Positions 48,308-61,400 of a DNA stretch of 64,000 nucleotides are shown in pieces. The stretch spans positions 27,282,291 through 27,346,290 of the forward strand of contig NC_068338.1 in the NCBI RefSeq assembly GCF_014633365.1. The letters are read 5' to 3'. A model generated the notes under the pieces. It was given only the letters and a program-made list of their open reading frames with translations, was not told where the DNA came from and searched no databases. Position numbers and translations under genes: made by a program. The DNA comes from Diospyros lotus. Lineage: Eukaryota; Streptophyta; Magnoliopsida; Ericales; Ebenaceae. Within the stretch, counting starts at the first letter, position 1. Every line of letters begins with the position of its first letter.

Positions 48308-50521
48308 CATGTGTTGTAAGATTTCAAGCATATATATATATATATTCCATTTTTTCCTCTTTATTTTTTTTTTTCCCACTTTTTCTGAGTTATTTAAATT
48401 AGATAGCATCTTAACCTCCCTTATCCATATAGAGAACATTACAAAGTTGTATATCTTTGTTTCTTAGTGTAAAATAGTTTCCATCCTTAGAGTGAACGCC
48501 GAATGTCATATTGGATGTGATCATAAACGATATAATGAGTTTACTTTGAGCACATGGAATTCCAGTTCCCTATTTTTCTGTCTCAAGAATACCTCTTTCA
48601 TTGTATTTGTGCTCTTTTAATTCTCGTTAAAAAGATCAATAAGACGAGGCTCTGTCCATCCATCATATTTTCTCGGTTGCTGGAGCCATTTTTGATGTGA
48701 AAGTAATCATGAGCTTGCTTCTGTTCTTATCTTAATATATCTCAAATTCTGCAAACTTTGATGGATGTGGCAAGATAATCGCTAGAAGAATATTTGCTTG
48801 AGAGTTTGATGTGTTGATGCTATAATTTGTTGGTCGGCTTGAGCACTTAATTGTGTAGTTATGAGAAAAGGGCACTGCTGGTCTTGCGTTGGTGTGGCCT
48901 TATATAATATAAAGTGTGTATACCAAAATGGGCTATTGCTGGTAGTGCACTGTTCAACATCAGCAACAGGAACCATTTTTTGTCTTTGTTTCGTTCTTCT
49001 TCGTCTTCCTCTCTGCGCAGATTACATGCTGGTGGGTTGATATGTAAAGGATTTGATATGATCACCAAATATTACTGGCTTATGTAGCTTTTTATGTTTA
49101 AACTTTTCACAACATCAATGGCTGCCAGCCATCGATTGCTATTTGCTACCAACTGGGTGCTGGGTGGTAGCAGACTAACAGTAACAGTGGTGGTACGCGG
49201 AGAAATTTGTTAGGATGCAGTTGATTGATAATCCAAGGCCCACCCTCACTGTAGGCAATTAGACTTAATTTTTCTTAATTAAACTAAATGTGTGTTTGAT
49301 TCCATTACCTAAAATTTAATTTTAGGTAATATTGCCTAGAAAATAAAAATTATCTCACCCCTTTAGAAAATAAATTTAATGGTTGTATCATATATATTTT
49401 TTTATGAAAAAATTAAGAGTATTTGATTGTTTTTCATAAAAAATATGTAATAATTATATATTTTTCATAAAAAATATATGTAATCAAACACACTAAGTTA
49501 TTTTTCTTTTCAAAATAAGAATCTCTGTCTCTCTCTGCCTTGTACGGCTTAAAAGAAAGGGTTGATAACTTAAGACAAAAATATTGCCCATTACTTTTCT
49601 GTCAAAATAAAATTGATAACTTATCAGATGACAGCTATTTAAAAAAATTAAAAATTTGGTTAAATATGGGCATTCTTTTTTGTAATTAACCCAAACAAAA
49701 AAAAAAAAATGCCAAATATTTTTTATGTCAAAAGATAGAAATTGCAAATGTGGTTTTTGTTAGCCTTTGGAACTGAAACGACATACCTAAGTTTGTGTTT
49801 TTTGCTTTTGTCTAGAAACCACAAACTACGAGTAGGGTATCAGTCGGTAGAAATCAAAAAATATTTGGCAGTTGTTCCTCTTTAATTGCCCATTCTAATG
49901 AGAATATTTTCTAAACTAAGGTAAAAATAGTTTTTATCTTTTATAATTAAATTAATCAAGGTCTTTTGAAATAACAAAAAAAAAAAAAAAAATCCAGTTT
50001 TACAGCCACAATTAAAGGCTGTTATCAATAATTTATAGCAGGCAAGTTGGTCACTCACTGACTTTCTCATAAAACCATGCTCACAAATTTCTAAGTTATA
50101 ATGGAGCATCAATTGTCTCAAAAATAAAATGAAATATTCATAATTTGTTCCTATTTCTTCACAAAATAAAAGACTTAAAACAATTGAAGAAAGTTGCCCA
50201 ATTAATTTAGTGTTCAGCAGTAGGATCAAATGACAAATATTTGGAAAACAAATGACTGGACAAGGCAAGGCAAGGCAAGGCAGTAAGAATAGATAAGCAA
50301 TAAATGAAGTCCTTCCTTATTCCATGTGAAACAGCTTATCATAATAAATTGCACCTCTGCAGCAGCTTCCTTGCAAGTCACTACTGCATCAGCAGCAACA
50401 GCACCTCATCAGTTTTCCTTTTTTAATTATTACTATTATTTCTCACAACCCCTTTTGCTTGCTTGACCTTCTTCTTTGGCTGTACACTTGTCCCTCTCTT
50501 TCTATAACTATTATAGCTGCT
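48308..50521. other. Spacer between convergent VPS50 and SCPL51
   Basis: The 3' ends of the two genes face each other across 2.2 kb. The first few hundred bases should hold the VPS50 3' UTR (TA repeat near 48330-48345, AATAAG at 48637). The rest is AT-rich and contains a MITE at 49288-49493. I see no further gene. Confidence 0.75.
49288..49493. mobile_element. Tourist-like MITE (about 206 bp)
   Basis: Ends ATGTGTGTTTGATT and AATCAAACACAC are inverted repeats flanked by TAA on both sides (49285-49287 and 49494-49496), as in PIF/Harbinger-type MITEs. The interior is very AT-rich. A second element with the same terminal motif lies at 63094-63323. Confidence 0.65.
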
Positions 50522-52989
50522 CTACTTGGTTTTCTTGGACCCAATTGGTGACTGTGTGATTGCAGCCACCATAGACAGTGCAACACAGGGCTGATCAACT
50601 GGTACCTGCAATTTCATCATCAGACACAAAGACTGTGAGATTTCTCTGCCACCCTCAGATCTTCCTGTCAGCAAATGAGGCCCCTCTGATCATCCCACAA
50701 CATAAGTGGTCTCACAATTAATGCATTCCCTGTAGCATTGCACCCTATCTGATACCCTTTAACACAGTTTATAAAAATAAAGAAATATAGTATATCCGCC
50801 CCGACGACATAGCTCTACCGATAAAGAAAATATATTTTGGAGTGTTATTTTTTTTTTGGCCCCGTTCAGTGTTTGAGTCTTGGTAGAAAAGCTCAGAGCA
50901 ATCTTGAAAGTTGAAACCCGCTTACCAATCTCACATTTGTGGTGGGGTTAGGGATTGAATTGGTCGCTAAATCCTCTAATTTATATCTCCTATTAATATC
51001 ATGGGGCCGAACAGTGAGAGCGCTTGTGATAATACATTAATAAAAAAAATAATACATACATAATATCAGTGTTCAAAAATGTGGCCTAGGTGGCCACCTA
51101 GGCGTTAGGTGGATTTTTACCGCCCCGAATACATGCAAATCGACATCCTAGGCGTCGGGCCCGATTAATCGAGTCTAGGCGGTGCCTAGGGGGCCGCCCA
51201 GGCGATGTCTAGGCGGCCGAGGCGGGGCCTAGGCGGCCAAAACGCCAAAATACAAAACAATACCTTGGCATCATTTATATATATATATATAAATCTCTCT
51301 GTCAACCAGTACATTTAATCTGTTTATATAAGTTTCATTTGTCTTTAACTTTGATTTATCTAAAACTAACATAAAATTATATCAAAAATTAAAAAAAATA
51401 ACAGTCCGCCTAGGCCCCACCTAGGGGCTAGGCCTCAGTCTGGCACTCGACTAGCGTTTAGTGCATTTTAGAACACTGTATAATATATATATATATATAT
51501 ATATAATGTAAACATAACAACATAAGGTGTAAATTAGAGAGGGGAATTGAGGTGTAACAGTGTCAAGAATTTAGAAAATTTAAGTTTATCTGTTTTGAAT
51601 TTATACCATCTTTGATTATAAAATAATCAAAATAAGAAAAAATGCTAAAATTATTAGGTTGTGTTCTCTTTATTGTTTTCAAGTCATTTTTAGTTTTTGA
51701 TTTTTTAAAATAATGAAAATGCGTTCTCTTTACTGTTTTTAAAAATACATTTTTAAAAATAAAAAAAAATTGTAAAGAAAACTCAAAATAACAAAAAGTT
51801 GTTTTTAATGTTTTTATTCAAAACAAACTCTAAACTCAAAACATATTTTTTTATTTATTTATTCATATTTTATTATTGTAATGAAAAAAATATTACAAAA
51901 TTCATTAACTTTAAAATGTATATAATTTTTTAATAATATATTAATATTAAATATTTTTAATTTATTGAATAATTAAATTTATTGAATAAAATATTATTAA
52001 AAAATTATTTTTAAAATTTTAAAGAGAACGTATTTTCTAATTTTTTGTTTTGAGAAATAGTTTTTCAAAATGATGAGAATGAGTTTTCAATTTTTTAAAA
52101 ATAGATTACTAAAATAAAAATTTAAAAATAAATTTAAAACTCAAAATTAAAAATTAAAAAATAAAGAAAAAGCAGCTTTATTTTTTGGCTTTCATATATT
52201 TTCCTGAATATTAGAATTTAGAACATTAGGTGGGTGGATCTATCTAATTGGAAGGAGGCAGGAGTAATTTGTCACCATAATTATTAGGCTGTAGTTGGCT
52301 TCTCAATAATTTATCAAAGAACGCGTTGGGACCATTGGGTTAAACATTTGGTCCCTATCATGCTTTGAGATCTTTTTCATGTGATGATAATTCTTTGGAA
52401 ATGTGGTACTCCAACACGCACATTCTTTTGGTAAAGTTGCAATTCTGGGCGGGGTGTGACATTTCAACAACCCAACAAGCCCTTCTGTAGGGCAAGTTTT
52501 AATATAGACAGTACTTCAACTTCAATATACAACTTTTATATAAATATTGCTACAAAAATAATACGACAGTAATATTCTTACAATTTTATAAATTTATAAT
52601 TCATAATGAAGAAGTTAGTTGGTTCTGTTACCATTTAAATTTTCAACTATGAAAACGATCAATATTGGAGGAACTTAAGGATTTGTGATAAGGTTGTGTC
52701 ATTGGGGTGCCAAAGATGTGACAGGAATGGTGTGATAGTAGAAGCAAGGACTAATATATGTAGAATGTGAGGATGGGCTTTAGAGTAAGGGACTTACAAA
52801 GTGGCCAGCTCCAAGAATCCAATAGAAGTGCAAGTTTTTGTATGATTTTGTGAACCCCTTTGTCACCTTATCACCCCCACAGAAGATTGGAGTTCTGTCC
52901 ATGCCCAAGAAGGTTTCGAGACCTTCCCACCTTCAATCCATGGAAAAATAAGCCATGTAAATACACAAATCATAAAAGAAATTCCTTTT

Positions 52990-53030
<41 letters not shown>

Positions 53031-55096
53031 TAGCTTATCGAGCCATGCTTCAGTCCCCTTGGTTGCACAAATGACATCAAGCTACAATAATGAAAGAAAG
53101 CATTATCGTGCCAACGAGAAGAGTACGGAAATATATCCCACAACATTAGAGACATGATCTAAATAAATGCTGAATTATTGATTTAAGACCAAAATGAAGC
53201 CTTACTTGTCCATTGTATATGGTCACATTGACTCCTTTATTCAATAACTTATCCACCTGCAAAATCAATAAACAACGATCAGTCCATCATATATTAATTT
53301 CATGTTCCATGCCCAACACCCAAAACCAAGAAAAAAAGGAAAATCAGTCAGTCTGCTGATCTTTTTGATTGATTACTTTCGAGCAAGAAGTAATTATATG
53401 CGGAATTTGTTACCTCACCGATCCTTGGCCTCATAAAATCACCAGCAAGTGATGAGAAAACAAGATCTGATTGGCCTCCCCATCTACAATCATCAAACCA
53501 ATTCTTTCTTTCAGATTAGAACTACTTTTCAATTACTATTTTCTGTTCACAAACAAAAGAAAACTCACTGAACATCATCTGGGATTATCTTTAATTTCTT
53601 TTTAATGGGACCATTCATCAGGCTACCGAGATCACCACCACCACCAGGAGAAGGCCTCAATGAATCAAGATATCTCGCGTATCGCCTCAAAGCAATCCCC
53701 CTCGACAGCTCTGCTGCTGTTAGTGACACGGGATCCATCCCTGAATCCAGTAGAAAATTGTAGAAATCCTGCAAATTCAGTTCCCCCAAGAGAAAATTAG
53801 ATCAAGCCCTTTTGAGACTATGTTCTAAGGAAACAGATATGAGGAAAATACATACAACAGAATTACTGCTGGCACTGATCACGCTCTCAAGTTCACTCCA
53901 AGAATCGGTTGCATCCTCAAATTGGCCGTTGTCGATTTGTTTCTTTATTTGCAGAGCTAAACTGTTCTCTGAAATGTGCTTGTTAGGAATCTGAAATCTT
54001 CCAACTTTAGATCACAAACACATTGTAGTTTCCAGTTGATTTTTAGAAATTAGACCTGTTTGATTTGTGTAAGCCATTGGTGTCAAGTCTTGAGACATCT
54101 TTTAGAAGAGGGCCCCATGAAAACTACATTTGTTCATCAAAATAGATAGTAACATCAAAATTACAGGAGAAAAATTTAAAAAAAAAAAAAAGGCAAGTGA
54201 TAATTTAGTTGAAGCAGGTTCAACACATTACTACTTACCACAAAATCTTCTGGTGAGATCCAGCTATCTCCCAATGCAACTCCTGCATTTGAGAAGAATC
54301 AAAGAAAACCCATCTGAATTTTCTGATAGAATTCGAAGAATTTGATCTTTTCATTGGATAAAATAGATTGATGAATGGTTACCTCCAAGTTTAAGCTTCA
54401 ATTTCCCAGCTTCGATAGCCTCTAGAGCAGATAATCCAAGAGTAACAGCAAATTTTCCCCCATAAGATTCTGCCACAATGAACAGAGGGCTCTTTTGGAG
54501 AGTCTGATTCCTGTTGAAAACCTCTATCAACAATGTCGTCAAATCAATTGCAGCCTCTACGTCAGTTTTCACAAGCAGTTTTGTGTCCTCCACAAAGCTG
54601 TACCCAGTCCCTACTGGATTATCCTAAAATTAAACCAAGAGTTTGGATTTAAGAACAATAATTAAGGGAAAAAAAACAACCAAAATTCTAGAAATTACTT
54701 ACAACAAACAAGAGATCTGCCTTTGTGAGCCAAGTTGAATTCCTAGGCTTGAGACCAGTGTCTAATGGCCCAACCTCTTCAAAATTTCCAATCCCAACTC
54801 CTGAAGCACCCTATTTGTGTTCAATCAAACACAAAAGATAGGCTTAGAGAACTGCCAATTTAGTTACAGAAACTAACTTCGCAGGTTTGAGATCACAATA
54901 CTTATTATTGCAATTTCCAAGTATAAATACTTACTGGTCCACCTTGCAACCAGAGAATTATTGGCCATGACTGGTTTGGGTCTTCAACTCTGTATGGACT
55001 CCTGTAATACCACCAGAACATGTGGGCTTCTGCTTATTTCCACAACCCAGAAACGCAAGAACTCCAGATCAGTACATTGTTTAGACAACATATAAT

Positions 55097-55132
<36 letters not shown>

Positions 55133-55279
55133 TTTGGCAATTGGCTTACTGGGTCTGACTTCAACGTATCCCCAGTGTTCTGATCCATCCTGGCTTGTTG
55201 CAGCCATGGCTGATCGGCCATGGAAGAATGGAGCAAAGAAGAGAAGAGAGACAAGAAAGACAACATGGGACTTTTCCAT
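50522..55279 (-). CDS. SCPL51: Serine carboxypeptidase-like protein, SCPL51 type
   Basis: Thirteen exons, listed from the start codon: 55150-55279, 54935-55029, 54703-54810, 54383-54623, 54239-54282, 54056-54123, 53856-53961, 53569-53768, 53414-53483, 53206-53256, 53029-53081, 52798-52930, 50522-50605. They sum to 1383 nt (460 aa plus TAG), the usual length for this family, with GT-AG junctions throughout. Residues 1-26 form a hydrophobic signal peptide, so the S10-family peptidase or acyltransferase is secreted or vacuolar. The catalytic triad reads Ser164 (VAESYGGK), Asp373 (NGQLDVIC) and His432 (GAGHF); the oxyanion-side motif WLQGGP lies at 70-75. For exon 7 I chose the acceptor at 53961 because it gives KSNSLALQIKKQ, which fits the family; the nearer AG shifts the frame. 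The last exon (VPVDQPCVAL...) lies beyond a 2.2-kb intron and is easily missed. The substrate is unknown. Confidence 0.95.
51067..51478. mobile_element. hAT-like MITE (412 bp) in the SCPL51 intron
   Basis: Termini CAGTGTTCAAAAATG and CATTTTAGAACACTG are inverted repeats with one mismatch. The flanks CATAATAT and TATAATAT match at 7 of 8 bases, the duplication length of hAT elements. The left interior (51080-51240) has many CCTAGGCGG-type units and self-complementary GGCCTAGGTGGCCACCTAGG; the right end mirrors them (CCGCCTAGGCCCCACCTAGG). Confidence 0.75.
51650..52170. repeat. AT-rich foldback region
   Basis: GCGTTCTCTTTACTG near 51721 faces an inverted TAAAGAGAACGTATTT near 52019 across very AT-rich DNA. 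It could be a decayed MITE, but I cannot define boundaries or a duplication. Confidence 0.35.
52993..53027. repeat. (AG)n microsatellite at an SCPL51 5' splice site
   Basis: About 35 bases of AG repeats. On the gene strand exon 11 ends ...CTAAA at 53029 and the intron begins GTCTCTCTCT, so the repeat includes or touches the donor. Confidence 0.9.
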
Positions 55280-55297
55280 ATCTAAAAGGCAAAACAG

Positions 55298-55345
<48 letters not shown>

Positions 55346-55461
55346 CAGTTGAGTTGAGAGATGGAAAGGCAATTTGTGCAGAGATGGGACTATAAAGAGA
55401 GGTGATTTTGCATGGAGGAGTGCTTGAATGGCCCTCTCTCTTTCTCTCTCTCTCTCTCTCT
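55280..55461 (-). promoter_or_regulatory. SCPL51 5' UTR and proximal promoter with CT/TA microsatellites
   Basis: Reading toward the gene: an AG run (plus-strand CT, 55434-55461), a TATA-like TCTTTATAGT near 55395, then CT repeats (plus-strand GA, 55321-55345), TA repeats (55299-55320) and the ATG at 55279. CT-rich 5' leaders are common in plant genes. The transcription start is not visible. Confidence 0.5.
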
Positions 55462-58400
55462 TTGCTTTTGTCTGCAACAGAAATAACAAAAATGTGGTAC
55501 TGCCTGCTCTGGCGTACCCCAGAGAGAAAAAGAGACCCAAAAACTTTGACTTTACAGATCAATTTCAGTTATCTGCCTCTGCCCATCATCTATCTCTGCC
55601 TCTTTTCTACATACACATTATGTTGCAAGTACATGCAGATAAGCCTTTTAATGCTTTTGGTAACATAAAAACAGAGAACTCAGAGAGAATTTTAATGAAT
55701 GAGGGGCTACTGCCATTATCATAACATCATTCTACCGACACCCCCATATACTACATTTATAACAGATACTCAAAAACCCCAAAAAATATATATAATATAC
55801 ATATATACACACATATTCGTATATGTATGTATGCATGCATAACAAGATTGATCTTCAAAACAGAGTCTTGCTTTTGAGATCTTTCTTGCGGAGAAATCCC
55901 AAAGAAAGCGGAAAAGATAAGACTGTAGCTTGTGGAGAGAAGGCTGACCCCACCTCTCCCCTCCCCTCCCCTCATCCCGTCCGTTGTTTCTTCAACTTTG
56001 GCAACTAACATGATATGATTGGCGTGTGTGATTACCCAAAAAGTCATCAATATCCCAACCACAACAACAGAGTGTGTCCCATCTCCTGAATCGTTCTTCA
56101 AGATCACTTGATTTCAAATTTGAATGTATGGTATCGTATACCATATTTTTATTAGACAGTAATATCACGTAATATAATGATATATATATGTCATCACAAT
56201 TATATTATCTTTTGAAATGTAACAAGTAAAAAGACTAACTTATCCTTCAAGATCCACCGGCAAAAGCCAGATATGGCAACCTTGCTTTGTCGTTTGGATA
56301 CCCATCTTTCATGTATTTTGTTTCCCATAAATTATTGTACAAATAAGGTCTTTAATTTCAAATTACAACAATAACAATTATTCTTTAATCAGCTTAATTA
56401 ATAAACTCGATTTGGTATATATTACACTTGAGACTCTTTATATAATTTGACCTGCTTGTACCCAAATCTTATATAATTTAAAACTCTCTCTAAAGATTTT
56501 TTCCATTTACTTGTTTTGCTTTAATACCCTTTAGTCTACTTTTATTGATTTTTTTTTTTTTGTGGCAGACACCCTCTATTCATTTATAACAGCACAATAC
56601 TCTCCAATTCATCAAATTTTGCTATGAAAGTGGATATTCTAGACATACATCAACAACAGGAAGTATTCTTTGTAGTATTCTTTTGAGAACCATACAAGGG
56701 ATGAATAATGACAATGAGAATTTTGCCAAAAACATCATTTTGATCAAGGCATGGGATCGTTGTCTCCAAGAATATTTTCTCATTGATCAGCATTTTGGCC
56801 TATGCTTTGGTCAATTAATTAATATTTTATGTCCTTATGCAAAGCTGAGAAAAGACATATTGATTGCTCCAAAATAATAATCAATTAAGATTTTAAGTCT
56901 TTGTCCCCCAACAAAAACATGGACGTAACAATTGTACTTTTGTAATGATCTATTTTGATATTTATTTTACTTATATTTAATATTTATACTGCACGACACA
57001 TTTTGTGGACAAATGAGAGAGAAAATGAACATTATTTTTGAACGACAAATAATAATAATAGAATTATATAAGTCAGTGATTTAATAAAAATATAAAAATC
57101 GTTCTCGATACATGAATTCTACGTTAAAAAGAGTGTGGAATGATAATATTAAGGATTTATATTATTTTGTATAATGTTTTTGTCCTATCAGTTGGGTAGA
57201 TAGATACACTATATATGATAGGAACAGATTAATTAAGTTGCTTAATTTGGAGTTGGAGGGTATATGGACAACAACCTGGCAAAGGGCTAGCACACACATG
57301 TGCTTTCCCAGCTGTTTCCTTCATTGGAATGCCATTCTTCTTCCAGCTCTTGCACTGTCATCAATCATTGCCAGATTCAATGTAGCTGGATTTGAGTTAA
57401 TTCCATTTATAGCCAGCCTTATCATCACCGCCTTCATCATTATTTGTAACCATAATCTTCAAGGGCTCTATCACAGCACTGGAGAAAGATGTGACATCAA
57501 GTTCATTATTGGGCCATAATGAGATTTTTCCCATCTGTTCCTTTTTAGTCCGGCCCACTACGTTTGTTACTTTGGGCCTGTATGCCTGAATTTGGGCCCA
57601 GATCCCACCTGGCTTTCATGAATTTGATAATGCCTTTGTTGTTGTTGTTGTTTTTTTTTTTAATTCCACTAATCATTGCTTAAGAAACATTAAATATGCA
57701 TGGTTTTCAAATAATTAGAAATTGTGGGTAATGATTTCTTCTGTGTTTAGTTTGGCAAGCCAAAGAATCATAAATATTATTAATAGTCTCCAAATTATTC
57801 TCATAAAAGTATTTTTTTTTAGTAAGTAAGATTATACCACTTAATATTTAATAAAAAAATAATAAGTCATTTTAGTACCTAAAATATATGCCAAAGTTCA
57901 CTTTGGTACCCATGTAACTTAATTAAACAATTTTTGCTGATGTGATTTGGATATTCGGTAGCCATGCCCAATGTCCATTAATGGGTATCCAATGCTGTGA
58001 GGCCTACCATGCTAGCACCAGACAAAGAGCAAAAGAACAAGTTCAAAGAGGGAAGAAGAAATGGGATTTGGGGTATCGACCAACAGAGATTGAAGGAGGA
58101 GGGAAAAGGTGCTCGAAGCAGGGACCTTGCGATGCTGCCAATGAAGAATGTAAGCATGTAATGCTCAGTGGCCCGCGATTACTAATTCTTCTTTGTGATG
58201 GTGCTCGATGACTTGCACACACAGACAGGGGCCCATTTAAGGGGGGTGGGGGGGGGGGGGGGGCGATCTATTAGCGTCAGATTTATTAGGTATAGTTCTG
58301 AAATATTAGGCAGCCCCTCCCCAGCTTCATGGCTTATGGATCTGGAGACCAGCACTCTCCCAGATCTGTTTCTGAATCCGCCCTTGCACAGACACAGAGA

Positions 58401-61400
58401 TTCCTTGTAGGATCCATCACGGGTTGGGTTGTGGAATGATCTCCAGAACTCACTAGGCAATGGGCTTTTTGCCATTCTAAAACCTACAAGAAGCTGACAA
58501 GAACACTCATCGATGAGGGGTTCTGGCTGACTGAATGTCTGCGATTTGTTTTGAATGAATGCCCATTAACAGACGTACGTTGGGCATGTCTAGAAGGGAT
58601 TTGAAACCCATTAGTCTATATGTTGAGTTAGTTTTTTTGTTATTGGAACACCAAAAAAAAAAGTATTAAATTAAACTTTAGTGTATGCATTAAGTCATAT
58701 TTGTTTCCATGCCCGCATCGGATTTGTCCAACGTTGACATGTAAGGGGGGAGGGGGTGAGGCTCACACCCCCTCTCGTGTTGCCCGCGTTGGATAAACGT
58801 TATCTTATTTGATACAAATAATATAATATTTTCGTACATTGTGTATTAAACTGATTTTTTAAATAAAAAAATATTATATCATTCGAAACCTAGTAAAAAA
58901 GTGAGTCAGAAGGGGCATAAAATAAAAAATTCAAGCTCATTAAAATTATAATATACAATTAAGCTATGGTCACAAAAACAATTTTTATGAAAATAATTTC
59001 ACGATAACAATATCCAAAAGTTTCATACATAATTTCCATTAAGAATAAATATGTGTTAAGAGTTTCTAAAGGTATAACTAAACCTTAAAGTAGGATACGA
59101 AATTTAGACCGGATTGGTAATTCTATTCAATAAAATGTTTAATATATCTTTAGATTGAATTTAACAATCATAATATTATTAAAATTAATAAAAGGCATAC
59201 TAAAATTTTGAGGGAGTAAAATGTAGTAAATTAGGAGTAAAGAAATGATTAGTGGTTAGAGAGACAGCAGATGAGGATGATGAGATGAAGGCCCATTCTT
59301 GGCTTGGCTTTGTCGGGAAAGATAGCGCGCGTGTGTGGCAATGAGTCGTCTTCTCAGGGCCTCTTCTTCGGATGCCAACCAATGGCACAACCGCAATTTC
59401 TTCCACTTCCGGTTCCTGCTAAACCCTTATCTGCATGCTTCCAAAAACCCCACTGTTCATTACGTCTCAAAGTTCAAACAAAATGGTTCCGTTTTCACAC
59501 AACTAATTTGATTTGCCTCAAACTTCGAAACTCTTATCACATAATTAACTAACCCACTTGAACTACCACTTTTTAGTAATAATTAAATTAGATATTATTA
59601 TGCTATAATATCGCCTAAACTAATTTCATTATACTGTAGCAGATATTACGATTTTGGTGAATATATCATGGGAAAAGGGCTGAAAGGTGAGGGAGGGAGA
59701 CAAGAAGAAAGTAACTAATAAAGCATGAAGAATAGTAGAATTGTCAAATGGGTGCGAGCGAAAGAGAATGAAAGGAAACAACAAAGGATATTAAGGAAAC
59801 TGCCGAAGGACCAAGAAAGTACCTCTCCTATTCCTTCCATTATCTCAGATATATGAATCGGAGATTTTAATTTTCTATCTGAAGAATTTATATATAGCGT
59901 TAGAAAGAAGAAGGTACTGCTGAGAAGAGAAAATGAGAGAGAGAGAGAGAAGCGCCAGTAGCTAGCATGTATCGCGCATTGCATGTGGGATTCCATTCCA
60001 TGTCTAGTGTAGGGTTATATCTTCCAAAGGCCAAAATGGTATCCTATGCTGCTGCGGGTGTGCACATACGATACGGACGACAACCCCCCTTGATGTGATG
60101 ACTACTACTGCTGGGGGGAGAGAGAGAGAGAGAGAGAGAGGATAAGAAGGGGTAACTACGTAAGTACCACTGTGCCCGTGAGATGCGCAGGAGGAAAGCA
60201 ATTAATAACAATAAACCATATATCTAGAATTTTAAAGCTGACTAGCCACAGCTACTACTCCTCCATCAATCTGTGAAAGCAAGTCTTGCTAGCAGATCAG
60301 ACTGTGATCAGTTACGTGTGAGCTGGTGGATCCGATTAATTATTTTGTCAAGGTTTGGTGGGTGGTTTTATATACATTTATATGACTTTCTTCTCTCTTC
60401 CGTGGCAGGGAAACCTTTCAGTCTGTCCCTGAGCCAAAAAAAAAAAATCAGTATTGCTACAAAAAATATATAATAGAGCTAGAAGAGTTGAAGAAGCTAA
60501 GTTAGGGTAAACAAACAAGCATTAACTTTTCTAATGGTTGGTCTTAATTCTTCTACAATCTCTTACCTTCTTTAATGCCTCTGTACTTCCTTCACATTTA
60601 TTAAATCAAAGCTCTCATAATCCCATCCATTAACAGCATGAGATAAAAGAAAAAAAAAAAAGAAAAGAAAATTTTTACCTTATGCTTCTAACATCTCACC
60701 AACAAAGAGTGTGCATCTAACATTTTATAATTTTGTGTTGTCTCTCAGCGGTAAGCTCAGTTATAGCAAAACTTATAGGTAGAAAATTCTACCACAATAG
60801 TGTTTTAGTGATGGTTTTGAAAATTAATTTTAAGCAAAATAGTAAATATTTTAGCTAGAGAAGAGACAGTATTGCAAATACTCACATCATGTTAATCATA
60901 GACTTCCATAAAACGATTCAAATACCACAATAATAGACTCAAAACAGTTCATCAAGATATATGCTTGATATATAACCACCTAATTGATGTCTCTAAACTA
61001 CATGGGTTTTGTCTAACATATTTATACTAATCTATAGACTACTATACGTGATTAAGGGGCTTAATTTAGTTTAATTAGAACTTATATACAATATCAGAAA
61101 CCTAGAGAGAGAGAGAGAGAGAGAGAGTAATTAGCATGTGCAAGTTGGTTGCAAATTCATGAGCTTATTGATTTGTCTTTTAACGTGACAGCTTTGTGAT
61201 ACTATCTCAACATTGAATGGCAGCACAAAAAATAAATTAAGAAAAGGAGGTCATGAAAAGGATTGATAGCCATAGGCTAGAAGGAGAAGAGTACAGGAGA
61301 AGAAAGACCTAACTAGAGAGAGAAGAGTATACAATAACAGGATAAGAAAGAAAGAATACCAAACCAAATTGTCACCATTACTCTCTCTCTCTCTCTCCCC

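Larger units (their letters stand above)
50606..52797 (-). other. SCPL51 last intron (2.2 kb)
   Basis: An AT-rich intron separating the catalytic-His exon from the final 28 codons. It carries a hAT-like MITE (51067-51478) and an AT-rich foldback region (51650-52170). Confidence 0.85.

Noticed and set aside
50266..50282. CAAGG short tandem repeat as a CRISPR-like array
   Set aside because: Only a few 5-bp units without spacers; a simple repeat in a plant nuclear spacer.
53950..53990. SCPL51 exon 7 starting at the AG before ATTCCTAACAAG
   Set aside because: It gives an early stop, or an insertion not seen in the family. The AG one exon-turn downstream (exon start 53961) gives KSNSLALQIKKQ in frame.
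55034..55562. Open frames of 168, 133 and 110 codons around the SCPL51 start
   Set aside because: They consist largely of Leu/Ser or Glu/Arg runs encoded by CT/GA microsatellites and overlap the real first exon.
57942..58475. Open frames of 89 (plus) and 97 (minus) codons
   Set aside because: They overlap a G16 run and low-complexity Pro/Gly stretches, with no family resemblance on either strand.
59200..59552. Open frames of 68 and 82 codons upstream of the SMR gene
   Set aside because: They overlap on opposite strands and have no recognisable domain, splice context or homology.
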